Source of the DNA: Roseibium suaedae
Lineage (GTDB): Bacteria > Pseudomonadota > Alphaproteobacteria > Rhizobiales > Stappiaceae
Assembly: GCF_900142725.1 (NCBI RefSeq)
Contig: NZ_FRBW01000001.1
Span: 806,001-870,000 of the forward strand
Direction of reading: 5' to 3'
DNA: 64,000 nucleotides
In this document: positions 26,546 to 35,001 of the stretch, one piece after another
How positions within the stretch are numbered: the stretch's first letter is position 1
Layout: every line of letters starts with the position of its first letter
Made by a program: the position numbers and the translations under genes
Notes under the pieces: generated by a model
Seen by the model: the letters and a program-made list of their open reading frames with translations, nothing else
What the model was told of the DNA's origin: nothing
Database searches by the model: none

Positions 26546-27937
26546 CTAGCCAAGACCTTCCGGCGCGACGGAGGCGGGCTTCTCCATCTCGTCTTCGGAA
26601 CTTGCGCCTTGATCGGGGACGACAACCTCTTCGGTGATCGTGTCCGTCTCCTGGCTGTGCGCCAGATCGTCATAGGCTGGGAATTCTTCCGGCGCGATGA
26701 CGTTGGCCGCTTCGATATCCAGAGGCTCTGGCGAGACAACCGCACCAACCTGTGCGGTCGCGGCGAATTCGAAGTCCGTCTTGTCTTCCGGATCCAGAGC
26801 GCTGCGGGCAAAGACGCGGGTCAGGATAAACGCGCCCATGACACTGTAGACGATAGCCACGAGCAGATAGAGACCTGCCGGACCGCTCATCAGCATCAGC
26901 AGCGAGGCAGAGATAGGACCTGCCACGGATCCCAGACCAAAGGCCATTAGAAGGCCGGAGGAGGTTTCGACAAAATCCTCGGGCGCTGCGTGGTCGAAGG
27001 CGTGGGACACGGCGACTGAGTAGGTCGGCTGCGAAAAGACGCCGATCACCATCGCCAGCATCAAGGCCGTGGCGAAGGAGCTTGTCGGAAGAACGGCGAT
27101 GACAACCGCGATCACCGCACTGATGACGGATAGGGCGATGAGCACAACGCGTCGGTCCATCTTGTCCGACAGGCGGCCGATCGGCCATTGGGAGATCATG
27201 CCGCCCGCAATGATCGAGGCAGCATAGACCGCCGCCTGATTGGTCGTCAGGCCGATCTCGGAGCCGTAGAGCGGGCTGAGGGACCACATGGCGCCATTGG
27301 CGACACCGATCAGCAGCGTGCCGACCAGGGCTGCAGGAGAAGTCTTGTAGAGCTTGGTAGGCCGGAACCGGACCAGTGTGATCGGAGCGGGCTGGTTGGC
27401 GGTCGTCAGGCAGACCGGCATCACCGCAAGGCTGACGGCAACGGATGCGGCGGCGAAGGGCACGAAGGAGGTGATCTCCATGCCCGCAATCGATACCTGC
27501 CCGATCATCATCGAGGCAAAGAGCACCACGATGTAGATGGACATGACCGTGCCGCGGGTCTCGTTGGTGGCGGTCTCGTGCAGCCAGCTTTCAACGATGG
27601 TGTAGAAGCCTGCGAGGCAGAAACCGGAGACGACGCGGATCAGGAACCAGGCAACCGGATCAACGAACACCGGATGGAGAATTGCCGACGCGGACATGAG
27701 CGAGACAAGGGCCGCCAGCGCCCGGATGTGGCCTGCGCGCATGATGACATGGGGCGCGCCGAGACAGCCGAGCACCATGCCGACATAATAGCCCGACGAC
27801 ACAATACCGATGGCAAGTTCGCTGAAATCGGCCTTGTTTGCCGCGAGCGGAAGCAGCGTCGATTGCAGGCCGTGTCCGAAAACGAGGAACGCAACCGACA
27901 GCAGCAGGGCGGAAATGGAGGCGAGCATTTTCGCCAT
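26546..27937 (-). CDS. MFS transporter (YcaD-like)
   Basis: A 463-residue carrier with 12 hydrophobic segments (FGHGLQSTLLPLAANK at the first helix, GRLSDKMDRRVVLIAL as motif A between helices 6 and 8). A long acidic cytoplasmic tail of about 70 residues (DPEDKTDFEF to the end) is unusual for the family. The best match by pattern is the YcaD group of unknown substrate. The ATG has GGGAGA at good distance. It lies between dxs and the copper cluster, both on the same strand. Confidence 0.85.
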   Translation of the reverse strand: MAKMLASISALLLSVAFLVFGHGLQSTLLPLAANKADFSELAIGIVSSGYYVGMVLGCLGAPHVIMRAGHIRALAALVSLMSASAILHPVFVDPVAWFLIRVVSGFCLAGFYTIVESWLHETATNETRGTVMSIYIVVLFASMMIGQVSIAGMEITSFVPFAAASVAVSLAVMPVCLTTANQPAPITLVRFRPTKLYKTSPAALVGTLLIGVANGAMWSLSPLYGSEIGLTTNQAAVYAASIIAGGMISQWPIGRLSDKMDRRVVLIALSVISAVIAVVIAVLPTSSFATALMLAMVIGVFSQPTYSVAVSHAFDHAAPEDFVETSSGLLMAFGLGSVAGPISASLLMLMSGPAGLYLLVAIVYSVMGAFILTRVFARSALDPEDKTDFEFAATAQVGAVVSPEPLDIEAANVIAPEEFPAYDDLAHSQETDTITEEVVVPDQGASSEDEMEKPASVAPEGLG

Positions 27938-28009
27938 GGAAGTCTCCCGGATCGCTGCGGAGCCCGGTTTAATCACTCAGATCGGGCTCATGATCGGTTC
28001 CGTTTCTGA

Positions 28010-29920
28010 TCAGGCGCGCTGAAAGGCGCTCATGTCGCCGCTGCCAAGTGCCATGAAGACCTGATGAGTGATGCCCGAGCAGGTCAGGCCAGCATCCTTG
28101 TACATGGTTTCCGGCTTGTCGTGATCCTGATAGCGGTCCGGCAGCATCAGGGTGCGGACCTTGAGGCCACGGTCCAGAAGGCCGAGTTCCGCAAGCTTGG
28201 TCAGCACGTGGCTGCCGAAGCCGCCAGCGGACCCTTCTTCCACGGTGACGAGTATCTCGTGTTCACGGGCCAGGCGGATCAGAAGATCCGTATCCAGCGG
28301 CTTGGCGAAACGGGCATCGGCCACAGTCGTCGAAAGACCGGCTGCTTCCAGTTCATCCGCAGCCAGGAGGCATTCCTTCATGCGGCTGCCGAAGGACAGC
28401 AGGGCGACCTTGGTGCCTTCCCGGCGGATCATGCCCTTGCCGATTTCCAGCACCGAACCGCGCTCCGGCAATTCCAGGCCAACGCCTTCGCCGCGCGGAT
28501 AGCGGAACGAGATCGGGCCTTCGTCATAGGCAACGGCCGTTGCGACCATGTGGCGCAGTTCGACTTCATCGGCTGCCGCCATCACAACGAAGCCGGGCAG
28601 ACAGGCAAGGAAGGCGGTGTCGAACGCGCCTGCATGGGTCGCGCCATCCGCACCGACAAGTCCGGCGCGGTCGATCGGAAACCTGACCGGCAGGCCCTGA
28701 ATGGCAACATCATGCACCACCTGGTCATAGGCGCGCTGCAGGAAGGTGGAATAGATGGCAGTGAAGGGCTTGAAGCCTTCGGTCGCGAGCCCTGCTGCGA
28801 AAGTCACCGCATGCTGTTCGGCAATGCCGACATCGAAGGTGCGCTGGGGAAAGGCTTCCTGGAACAGGTCGATGCCCGTGCCGTCCGGCATGGCCGCGGT
28901 GATGGCGACGACCTTGTCGTCTTCCTGGGCTTCCCGCACCAGCGAGGTGGCGAAGACATTGGTGTAGCTCGGCGCATTGGCAACGGGTTTGGCCTGTTTG
29001 CCGGTCACCACATCGAACTTGGCAACGCCGTGATACTTGTCCTTTGCGCCTTCCGCCGGCGCGTAGCCCTTGCCCTTCTGGGTAACTGCATGAACCAGAA
29101 CCGGACCCTGGTGGGTGTCGCGAACGTTCTTCAGGATCGGCAGCAGGTGGTCGAGATTGTGACCATCAACCGGACCGACATAGTAGAATCCGAGCTCTTC
29201 GAACAGCGTGCCGCCAGTCCAGAAGCCCCGTGCAAATTCCTCTGCCCGGGCAGCCTTTTCCTGCAAGGGCTTGGGCAGGGTCTTGGCAAAGCTCTTGGCT
29301 GCATCGCGCAGGGACTTGTAGGTCTTGCCTGAAACAAGGCGAGCCAGATAGGCGGACATGGCGCCGACCGGCGGGGCGATCGACATGTCGTTGTCGTTGA
29401 GAATGACAATCAGGCGCGAGCCGAGATGGCCGGCGTTGTTCATGGCCTCATAGGCCATGCCCGCGGACATGGCACCGTCCCCGATCACCGCGATGACGTT
29501 GTTGTCGCCTTCGTTCAGATCCCGCCCGACGGCCATGCCGAGGCCTGCCGAGATCGACGTTGAGGAGTGAGCGGCACCAAACGGGTCGTAGATGCTCTCG
29601 GAGCGCTTGGTGAAACCGGACAGGCCGTCGCCCTGACGCAGGGTGCGGATCCGGTCCCGGCGCTCTGTCAGGATCTTGTGAGGGTAGCACTGGTGTCCGA
29701 CGTCCCAGATGAGCCGGTCGTCCGGAGTGTTGAAGACGTAATGCAGCGCCACCGTCAGTTCGACAACACCAAGGCCCGCCCCCAGATGGCCACCGGTGAT
29801 CGACACGGCGTCGATCATTTCGGTGCGCAGCTCGTCGGAGAGCTGCTTCAGGTCGGCTTCGGGAAGCTTGCGCAGATCCGCTGGGCTTTTGATCTGGTCA
29901 AGCAAAGGGGTGTTCGGCAT
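28010..29920 (-). CDS. dxs: 1-deoxy-D-xylulose-5-phosphate synthase
   Basis: Full-length Dxs of 636 residues. This thiamine-diphosphate enzyme joins pyruvate and glyceraldehyde-3-phosphate in the first step of the MEP isoprenoid pathway. The ThDP motif [18 protein letters not shown] lies near 147, [12 protein letters not shown] near 75, and the [17 protein letters not shown] block near 365 carries the catalytic Glu. The transketolase C-terminal domain is complete. In many relatives xseB is immediately upstream; here a LuxR-type gene separates them. Confidence 0.97.
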   Translation of the reverse strand: MPNTPLLDQIKSPADLRKLPEADLKQLSDELRTEMIDAVSITGGHLGAGLGVVELTVALHYVFNTPDDRLIWDVGHQCYPHKILTERRDRIRTLRQGDGLSGFTKRSESIYDPFGAAHSSTSISAGLGMAVGRDLNEGDNNVIAVIGDGAMSAGMAYEAMNNAGHLGSRLIVILNDNDMSIAPPVGAMSAYLARLVSGKTYKSLRDAAKSFAKTLPKPLQEKAARAEEFARGFWTGGTLFEELGFYYVGPVDGHNLDHLLPILKNVRDTHQGPVLVHAVTQKGKGYAPAEGAKDKYHGVAKFDVVTGKQAKPVANAPSYTNVFATSLVREAQEDDKVVAITAAMPDGTGIDLFQEAFPQRTFDVGIAEQHAVTFAAGLATEGFKPFTAIYSTFLQRAYDQVVHDVAIQGLPVRFPIDRAGLVGADGATHAGAFDTAFLACLPGFVVMAAADEVELRHMVATAVAYDEGPISFRYPRGEGVGLELPERGSVLEIGKGMIRREGTKVALLSFGSRMKECLLAADELEAAGLSTTVADARFAKPLDTDLLIRLAREHEILVTVEEGSAGGFGSHVLTKLAELGLLDRGLKVRTLMLPDRYQDHDKPETMYKDAGLTCSGITHQVFMALGSGDMSAFQRA

Positions 29921-30256
29921 TGGACAACGCAGGCCTGAGTTTGATGTCGATGTATGGCTCGCAGCCTTACACCAAGCCTATATAGGGTGCAAATCGCTGA
30001 GTGGAACTGTTCTAAATTTAGCATTGCCTGCATCAGAGGCTTTATCCTGATCGAAAAGCTCCGAAAAAGCCGCATTGTTTCCAAAATTGCTCTCTTAGTC
30101 ACCCATTTGGGTGATGCAATCTCAAGGGAACTGACATATCAATTACACCGTGGTCGATGGGGCCACGTGCACAGTGATTGACTGGGGCTGCCTTCTGGCG
30201 GCCCCTTTTTTTAAAGCTACGGACGATCTGGCCGCGCTGAGCGAAAAGCTCAGCTT
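29921..30256 (+). ncRNA. Candidate small RNA with its own terminator (unassigned)
   Basis: This 336-base gap has no convincing gene but contains a strong plus-strand terminator (30184-30212) with no plus-strand gene to serve. Upstream lie two hairpins: TCACCCA-TT-TGGGTGA at 30099-30114 and CGTGGTC/GGCCACG around 30149-30167. Together these resemble a Hfq-type small RNA. I could not fix a promoter. A 75-codon frame ending just before the terminator has no ribosome site and odd composition. The family is not recognised. Confidence 0.4.
30184..30212 (+). terminator. Orphan plus-strand terminator
   Basis: A 9-bp stem (GGGGCTGCC / GGCGGCCCC, one G-U pair) with a 4-nt loop, then seven T residues. 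Both flanking genes run on the minus strand, so it must end an unannotated plus-strand transcript. Confidence 0.85.
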
Positions 30257-31435
30257 TCAAAGCATTCCAGCGAGACTGTGAATCAGCTTGGAAAGTTCAA
30301 GCTGCGACTGGGTGCCGGTCTTCTCATAAATCCGGCGCAAATGGGTCTTGGCAGTGTTCCGGGTAATGTCGAGCCTCTCAAGGGTCTCAGACAGAACGCC
30401 GCCGGCCGACAGATCATAGGCAAGCCGCGCTTCGCTTTGCGACAGGCTGAAAGCCCCCTGAAGCACGCTCTTGATCTCGGCCGGAACGATAGTCGGTTCC
30501 TTGACCTCGATCAGCACAAAGCTGCGCTGGCCTGCGTCAGGCTTGTCGTCGCCCTGGAAAGGCGCAGTACCCGGCTGAACACGGCGCAACATGACCTGGC
30601 AAAGGCTCTCGTTCTTGCGCATCAAAAGCAGGGATTGCTTGTCCTGCGAAACCTCTTCCAGATCGTGAGATGAGACGGGAGTGCTGTCAACGGCTGTGTC
30701 AAACAATCCGGAAAGTGCACTTTCCAGATCCTTGCGAAGGGGATGCAGCCGTGTTCCGTCATAGACGAAAATGTCGCCATCCCGCAGCACCTGCTCAAAG
30801 GTCGGTGTCTTGAAGCGGATTGCGAGCTCATCATCGATAAGGCAGGAGGCCTGGCGCTGGGCAGAGGCAAAGGCGAGCAAGGCGGTGTTCTGGTCACTCT
30901 GCCGTTTCAGCTCATAACCGGATTGCAGGCTGGAGGCGACGGACTTGCCCATCCGCGCGAAGGTCGGCATCACGTTTTCGGGACGGATCACGCTGGCTGA
31001 GACGCTGGGCCACAGGCAGGAGAACAGCACGACGGTTGGACCGTTGCGCAGGACAGGCATGATCAGCCCTGGCCACTCGCGAATGCCGCGGTTCTCGAAG
31101 GCGATGCCGTCATCGACCGTCAGGGGGTCGAGGCCGGTAAGGGCAATCTTGCAAAAAGGATAGTGAACCGGCGCTTCGCGCAGCAGAAACGACTGGGTGT
31201 CCTGACCGCCATCAACCCAGGTCGTGCGCAGGTAATGCAGAAGATCGGCAGCGGTCTCGGACGCACAGAAGCGCTCTGTATGCACCCCGTTCAAGGTGAG
31301 CTCGATCATGAAGCACAGGCAGTTGCAGGAGCGCTCGATCTGCTTGATGGCTTCCGGCCAGAGCAAGTTGTTGGACGCGCATTCCTGAATGCGCTCCAAG
31401 GCCTTGAATTCATCCTGAGGGCTAATCGTGATCAT
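30257..31435 (-). CDS. LuxR-type transcriptional regulator
   Basis: A 392-residue protein. The last 60 residues form a LuxR-type helix-turn-helix: FSLSQSEARLAYDLSAG, then LDITRNTAKTHLRRIYEKTG. The first 320 residues, probably a sensor part, show no motif I can name; cysteines cluster at 14 and 37-39. It is flanked by xseB upstream and dxs downstream on the same strand, both without regulatory links, so it looks inserted into a housekeeping cluster. Target genes unknown; the candidate small RNA next to it is worth noting. Confidence 0.85.
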   Translation of the reverse strand: MITISPQDEFKALERIQECASNNLLWPEAIKQIERSCNCLCFMIELTLNGVHTERFCASETAADLLHYLRTTWVDGGQDTQSFLLREAPVHYPFCKIALTGLDPLTVDDGIAFENRGIREWPGLIMPVLRNGPTVVLFSCLWPSVSASVIRPENVMPTFARMGKSVASSLQSGYELKRQSDQNTALLAFASAQRQASCLIDDELAIRFKTPTFEQVLRDGDIFVYDGTRLHPLRKDLESALSGLFDTAVDSTPVSSHDLEEVSQDKQSLLLMRKNESLCQVMLRRVQPGTAPFQGDDKPDAGQRSFVLIEVKEPTIVPAEIKSVLQGAFSLSQSEARLAYDLSAGGVLSETLERLDITRNTAKTHLRRIYEKTGTQSQLELSKLIHSLAGML

Positions 31436-31572
31436 CGTCGGGCATCACAGGCTTTGCCGGATCCGTATGGGAGGCGGCGCTCAGTTCGTCGTGACTTTAA
31501 GTTTAAAGCAACTTGATCCGCCAGCCATCAGAAAAAACGCCGATGTCAGGAATTCCTGCGAGCCGTGTGCGG

Positions 31573-31833
31573 TCAGGCGGTTTCCGGGTCCAGAGGCACT
31601 GTGCCGGCGGCAGAGCCGTCCTGGTTCATCTGGATCTTCTCGACCTTGGCTTCGGCGGCCTTGAGCAGACCGTCGCAATGCTTGCGCAGCTGGGCGCCGC
31701 GCTCATACATCTCGATGCTGCGCTCAAGCGGAACATTGCCCTGTTCGAGCTGGCGGACAATGGTTTCGAGCTGCTGCAGGGCATCCTCAAAGCTGAGGGC
31801 TGCTACATCTGTCTGAGCGGCTTCGCTGGTCAT
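31573..31833 (-). CDS. xseB: Exodeoxyribonuclease VII small subunit
   Basis: An 86-residue XseB. The core [26 protein letters not shown] followed by a long helix with [25 protein letters not shown] is the family pattern. It binds the C-terminal part of XseA to make the single-strand-specific exonuclease VII. The internal ATG is chosen since AGAGGA lies eight bases ahead. xseA is not in the window. Confidence 0.95.
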   Translation of the reverse strand: MTSEAAQTDVAALSFEDALQQLETIVRQLEQGNVPLERSIEMYERGAQLRKHCDGLLKAAEAKVEKIQMNQDGSAAGTVPLDPETA

Positions 31834-31945
31834 TGTCCGGTCCTCTTCACATTCACTCTGAATCACCGGCAGACAGTTACGTCCGATTGAGGCCGGGTCA
31901 AGGGGCGGGACGCATGCGCCGGGGAGTTTCCTCAGGCGCTTGCAC

Positions 31946-32875
31946 TCATCCCGTCATCAGGGTGAGGACGTGGGCTGCCGTGGAGCGGGCGAGGCCCTCC
32001 AGATCATAGCCGCCCTCCAGAATGGAGACGACACGCCCCTCGCAATGCTTGTCTGCAACGCTCATCAGCTGGCGGGTGGCCCAGGCAAAATCCGCTTCGA
32101 CCAGATTGAGGGAACCGAGCGGGTCGCGGATATGGGCGTCAAAGCCGGCCGAGATGATGACAAGATCCGGGGCGAAGCCGTCCAGCCGCGGCAGGATCAC
32201 GCTTTCAAAGGCTTCCTTGAAGATCGCACCGTCATCTCCTGCCATCAGGGGCACATTGACGATCGTGCCCTTGGTGCCGGTTTCATTGGCCGCGCCCGAG
32301 CCGGGATAGAGCGGCATCTGGTGGGTGGAACAGTACATGACCGTGCCGTCATCCCAGAAGATATCCTGCGTGCCGTTGCCATGATGCACGTCGAAATCGA
32401 CAATGGCGACGCGTTCGGCGCCGTATTTTGCCTGCGCATGGCGGGCGGCAATGGCGACGTTGTTCAGGAAGCAGAAGCCCATTGCCCGGTCTTTTTCCGC
32501 ATGGTGTCCCGGGGGGCGGGACGCGGAAAAGGCGTTGCCAACCTTCTTCTCCATCACTTCTTCCACGGCCAGGCACGCACCGCCTGCACCGCGCAGAATG
32601 GCCTCCCAGCTTCCGGGAGACATGGTCGTATCGGAATCCAGCCGGTTCAGACCTTCTGCAGGGGATTGATTGTGCAGATAGTCGAGGTAGGCCATCGGAT
32701 GGGCACGGATGATGTCCTCGCGCCGTGCAATCGGGGCGAGCTCGCGCTCCAGCGATTGAAACTGCTCGTGTTCCAGGATCCTGTCGATGGCGCGCAGGCG
32801 GTCCGGCCGTTCCGGATGGCCAACCGGCGTCAGATGATCAAGGTAGGTTGTGTGATGCAGGAGCAGCGTGGACAA
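31946..32875 (-). CDS. Histone-deacetylase-family amidohydrolase
   Basis: A 309-residue arginase/deacetylase-fold protein. Zinc and catalytic residues are present: [16 protein letters not shown] (His-His pair), then [13 protein letters not shown] (Asp-x-His) and a later SAGFDAH. Bacterial members remove acetyl groups from small amides, polyamines or acetylated proteins. The same type of gene stands upstream of xseB in many Hyphomicrobiales, so the order is normal on this side. Confidence 0.92.
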   Translation of the reverse strand: MSTLLLHHTTYLDHLTPVGHPERPDRLRAIDRILEHEQFQSLERELAPIARREDIIRAHPMAYLDYLHNQSPAEGLNRLDSDTTMSPGSWEAILRGAGGACLAVEEVMEKKVGNAFSASRPPGHHAEKDRAMGFCFLNNVAIAARHAQAKYGAERVAIVDFDVHHGNGTQDIFWDDGTVMYCSTHQMPLYPGSGAANETGTKGTIVNVPLMAGDDGAIFKEAFESVILPRLDGFAPDLVIISAGFDAHIRDPLGSLNLVEADFAWATRQLMSVADKHCEGRVVSILEGGYDLEGLARSTAAHVLTLMTG

Positions 32876-33027
32876 CGTCAGGATCCGCTTTGGATGGAAT
32901 GGTTTGCGGCCATCAGACCGGGGCGGTCCGCTGCTGTCAATCTTGTAATTGGGCTATGTCCTGCAGCGGGAAAGATTGCAGGCTGTTGCTGCTTGTGATT
33001 GTGCAATCTATCGGCCAAGTTCCAACA

Positions 33028-33495
33028 ATGAACCAGATACGAAAAGATTTCCTGGCGGATGAAGTCAGGGCGGTTGATCTCAGTGGATGGGCGGACATTC
33101 TGCCTGCCCGTTACACTGTGTTGAATGCCAGTTTGTTCGGTGATGTTTTTTTGCGTGACGACTATCTCGGTGCTGTTCATATGCTCGAGGTTTCGGCTGC
33201 ATCAATTTCTCATATCGCGAAGTCCGAAGGAGAATTTCGGGAGAAATGCATCCTCGATGAGGATGGATGGCTGCTTCGTCCATTGGCCGATAAGTGTTGG
33301 GATGCGGGCCTTCGACCTAACCCCACCCAATGTTATGGGTTCAGACTGCTTCCGATTTTTGGTGGGGAGTATAGCTGTGAAAATATAATTCTTATTTCGT
33401 GGCGCGAGTGGTTTGACTTCACCGCGGACATCTTCAAGCAGACTCAGGGAATGAAAGATGGAGCCAGAGTTCTGATTGAGGTCAACGAACGTTGA
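33028..33495 (+). CDS. Tdi1-type (DUF1851) immunity protein, orphan
   Basis: A 155-residue protein. The pattern FGDVFLRDD..GAVHMLEVSAASISHIA, then QCYGFRLLPIFGGEYSCENI, is that of DUF1851 proteins, named after the Agrobacterium type VI immunity protein Tdi1 that neutralises the DNase Tde1. No toxin or type VI gene is nearby. Composition is more AT-rich than both neighbours, which suggests acquisition by transfer. It could protect against toxins from neighbouring cells, or have another role. The ATG has no good ribosome site. Confidence 0.75.
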   Translation: MNQIRKDFLADEVRAVDLSGWADILPARYTVLNASLFGDVFLRDDYLGAVHMLEVSAASISHIAKSEGEFREKCILDEDGWLLRPLADKCWDAGLRPNPTQCYGFRLLPIFGGEYSCENIILISWREWFDFTADIFKQTQGMKDGARVLIEVNER

Positions 33496-33805
33496 ATGCT
33501 GGGTTTGACGTTCCTGTTTGCCAATGTGTCACTGCAGTCAAAGGAAAGGAGCCGGTCCCGATGGCTCCGGCTCCCTGCAAGGTGCGGGCATCTAGGCCCG
33601 TGGGGAGGTCCGCTGCAAAACTATGATTTTCAGATTAGAAGAATGACCACGTGGGCGCGAGCAGAAACGTAACCGGCAAAAGGAAATCTGTGTAAATTTC
33701 AGAGCCACAGTTGGGGAAGCGTTAAGCCAGATCTGAAAATTACTTGAATCTGCCTATGCGTAAGTCTGAGTTTTTTGTGCTGCCATTCTGGAAAATAAAA
33801 CTATT
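33496..33805. other. Non-coding gap after the Tdi1-type gene
   Basis: No credible gene. It contains a hairpin (33548-33574) and a perfect 10-bp inverted repeat ATTTTCAGAT at 33626-33635 and 33731-33740, whose arms lie about 95 bases apart. The stretch 33620-33790 is AT-rich. No transposase remnant is visible. Confidence 0.45.
33541..33574 (-). terminator. Possible terminator of sua5
   Basis: An 8-bp stem (GGAGCCGG / CCGGCTCC) with an 11-nt loop, followed on the minus strand by TTTCCTTTG. It is about 230 bases past the sua5 stop, which is far for a dedicated terminator. Confidence 0.4.
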
Positions 33806-34813
33806 TCAATGGCCGACCGTTCTCGGGGCGGCCGCACGGCGCAAACGGTCGTTGATGGCCTCGCCAAGTCCCGTTTCCGGGATGCTCTGGACACAGATCG
33901 TGGTTGCCCCAAACGAATCGAGGTGCCGCATCGCTGCAAAGAGATGCGCAGCAGCTTCCGTCAGGTCCGAAGTTTCGCTCAGATTGAAGGTGGCCGCGGC
34001 GTCTTCTGCTCCCTTGAGCGGTGAAGGGCCGAACGCGAGATAGGCCTCGCCAGCGCGGACATCCTGCGCATTGAGGCGGACCGCGGCGGCTGGAGCATAG
34101 TGAGAGGTCAGCATGCCGGGGGCCTGAGGGGCATCCTGGCGGGTGGCCTGACCCGTCGGGGCCGCCAGAGGGCGGCCAAGAACGGCTTCCAGGGCCTCGC
34201 GCGGAACGCCGCCCGGACGAAGGAGCCGGGGCGTTTCGTCCGTCAGGGCGACGATGGTGGATTCAATTCCGATCTGGCAGGGGCCGGCGTCGACGATGAA
34301 GCTCAGAGCGGAACCAAGATCAGCTTCCACCGCATCAGCGGTTGTCGTGGAGACGCGGCCGGACACATTGGCACTGGGCGCTGCGAGCGGACGTCCGGTC
34401 CGTTCGGCAAGGAAGCGCATCACCGGGCCTGAGGGAACGCGCAGGGCGACGCTTTGCAGTCCGGCGGTTGCAAGGTCGCTGATGGGCGAGTCCGGGTGCT
34501 TGGGAACCACAAGTGTCAGCGGGCCCGGCCAGAAGGCTTCTGCCAGTTTCATGGCATCTTCGTTGAAGGAGCCATGCTTCAGGGCCGCATCGACCGATTC
34601 CACGTGGGAGATCAAAGGATTGAACTGAGGGCGTCCCTTTGCGGAAAAAATCCGGGCGCAGGCTTGTCCATTCGTCGCATCCGCTGCGAGCCCATAGACC
34701 GTCTCGGTCGGGATGGCAGCAAGCTGGCCGTCGGTGAGAGCCTCGCACACATCCGCAGCTTCCGGCGCTTCCCGCCAGTTTTCCTGTGAGAGGTCGATGA
34801 TCCATCGCCGCAT
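33806..34813 (-). CDS. L-threonylcarbamoyladenylate synthase (Sua5 type)
   Basis: About 335 residues. The YrdC/TsaC domain fills the first 210: IPTETVYGLAADATN, SAKGRPQFNPLISHV (Lys-Gly-Arg-Pro binding the nucleotide) and LAAPSANVSG. A linker ending at GMLTSHYAP and a C-terminal Sua5 domain follow. The enzyme makes threonylcarbamoyl-AMP for the tRNA t6A modification. Three in-frame ATGs are close; the third has GGAG nine bases upstream and begins nearest to family N-termini. It diverges from the acyl-CoA dehydrogenase operon. Confidence 0.93.
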   Translation of the reverse strand: MRRWIIDLSQENWREAPEAADVCEALTDGQLAAIPTETVYGLAADATNGQACARIFSAKGRPQFNPLISHVESVDAALKHGSFNEDAMKLAEAFWPGPLTLVVPKHPDSPISDLATAGLQSVALRVPSGPVMRFLAERTGRPLAAPSANVSGRVSTTTADAVEADLGSALSFIVDAGPCQIGIESTIVALTDETPRLLRPGGVPREALEAVLGRPLAAPTGQATRQDAPQAPGMLTSHYAPAAAVRLNAQDVRAGEAYLAFGPSPLKGAEDAAATFNLSETSDLTEAAAHLFAAMRHLDSFGATTICVQSIPETGLGEAINDRLRRAAAPRTVGH

Positions 34814-34886
34814 CGGGCCAGGCTCCATCCGAAATAAAGTGTTGAGCAACGTGCATTTGCCCCCTCACTTGCCGTGGGGACAGTGC

Positions 34887-34902
34887 TTGACGTTTACGTC
34901 AA
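34887..34902. promoter_or_regulatory. Perfect palindromic operator TTGACGTTTACGTCAA
   Basis: A 7-2-7 inverted repeat 100 bases before the acyl-CoA dehydrogenase start. It overlaps a -35-like TTGACG, with a weak -10 (TTAGTG) about 17 bases on. From memory it resembles operators of MerR-type LiuR regulators that control acyl-CoA catabolism genes. A repressor here would block the promoter. Confidence 0.55.
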
Positions 34903-35001
34903 CCGGGTTAGTGTCCGGTCAACAACATCGTCTGATGGGGCCTTTTGCTGCGTGCGGCAGGGACAGTCAAGGCGGAAGCAACGGTATTAGGGAGATCATG
35001 C

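Noticed and set aside
29954..30181. A 75-codon plus-strand frame ending just before the orphan terminator
   Set aside because: No ribosome site, unusual composition and no similarity that I recognise; the small-RNA reading explains the terminator better.
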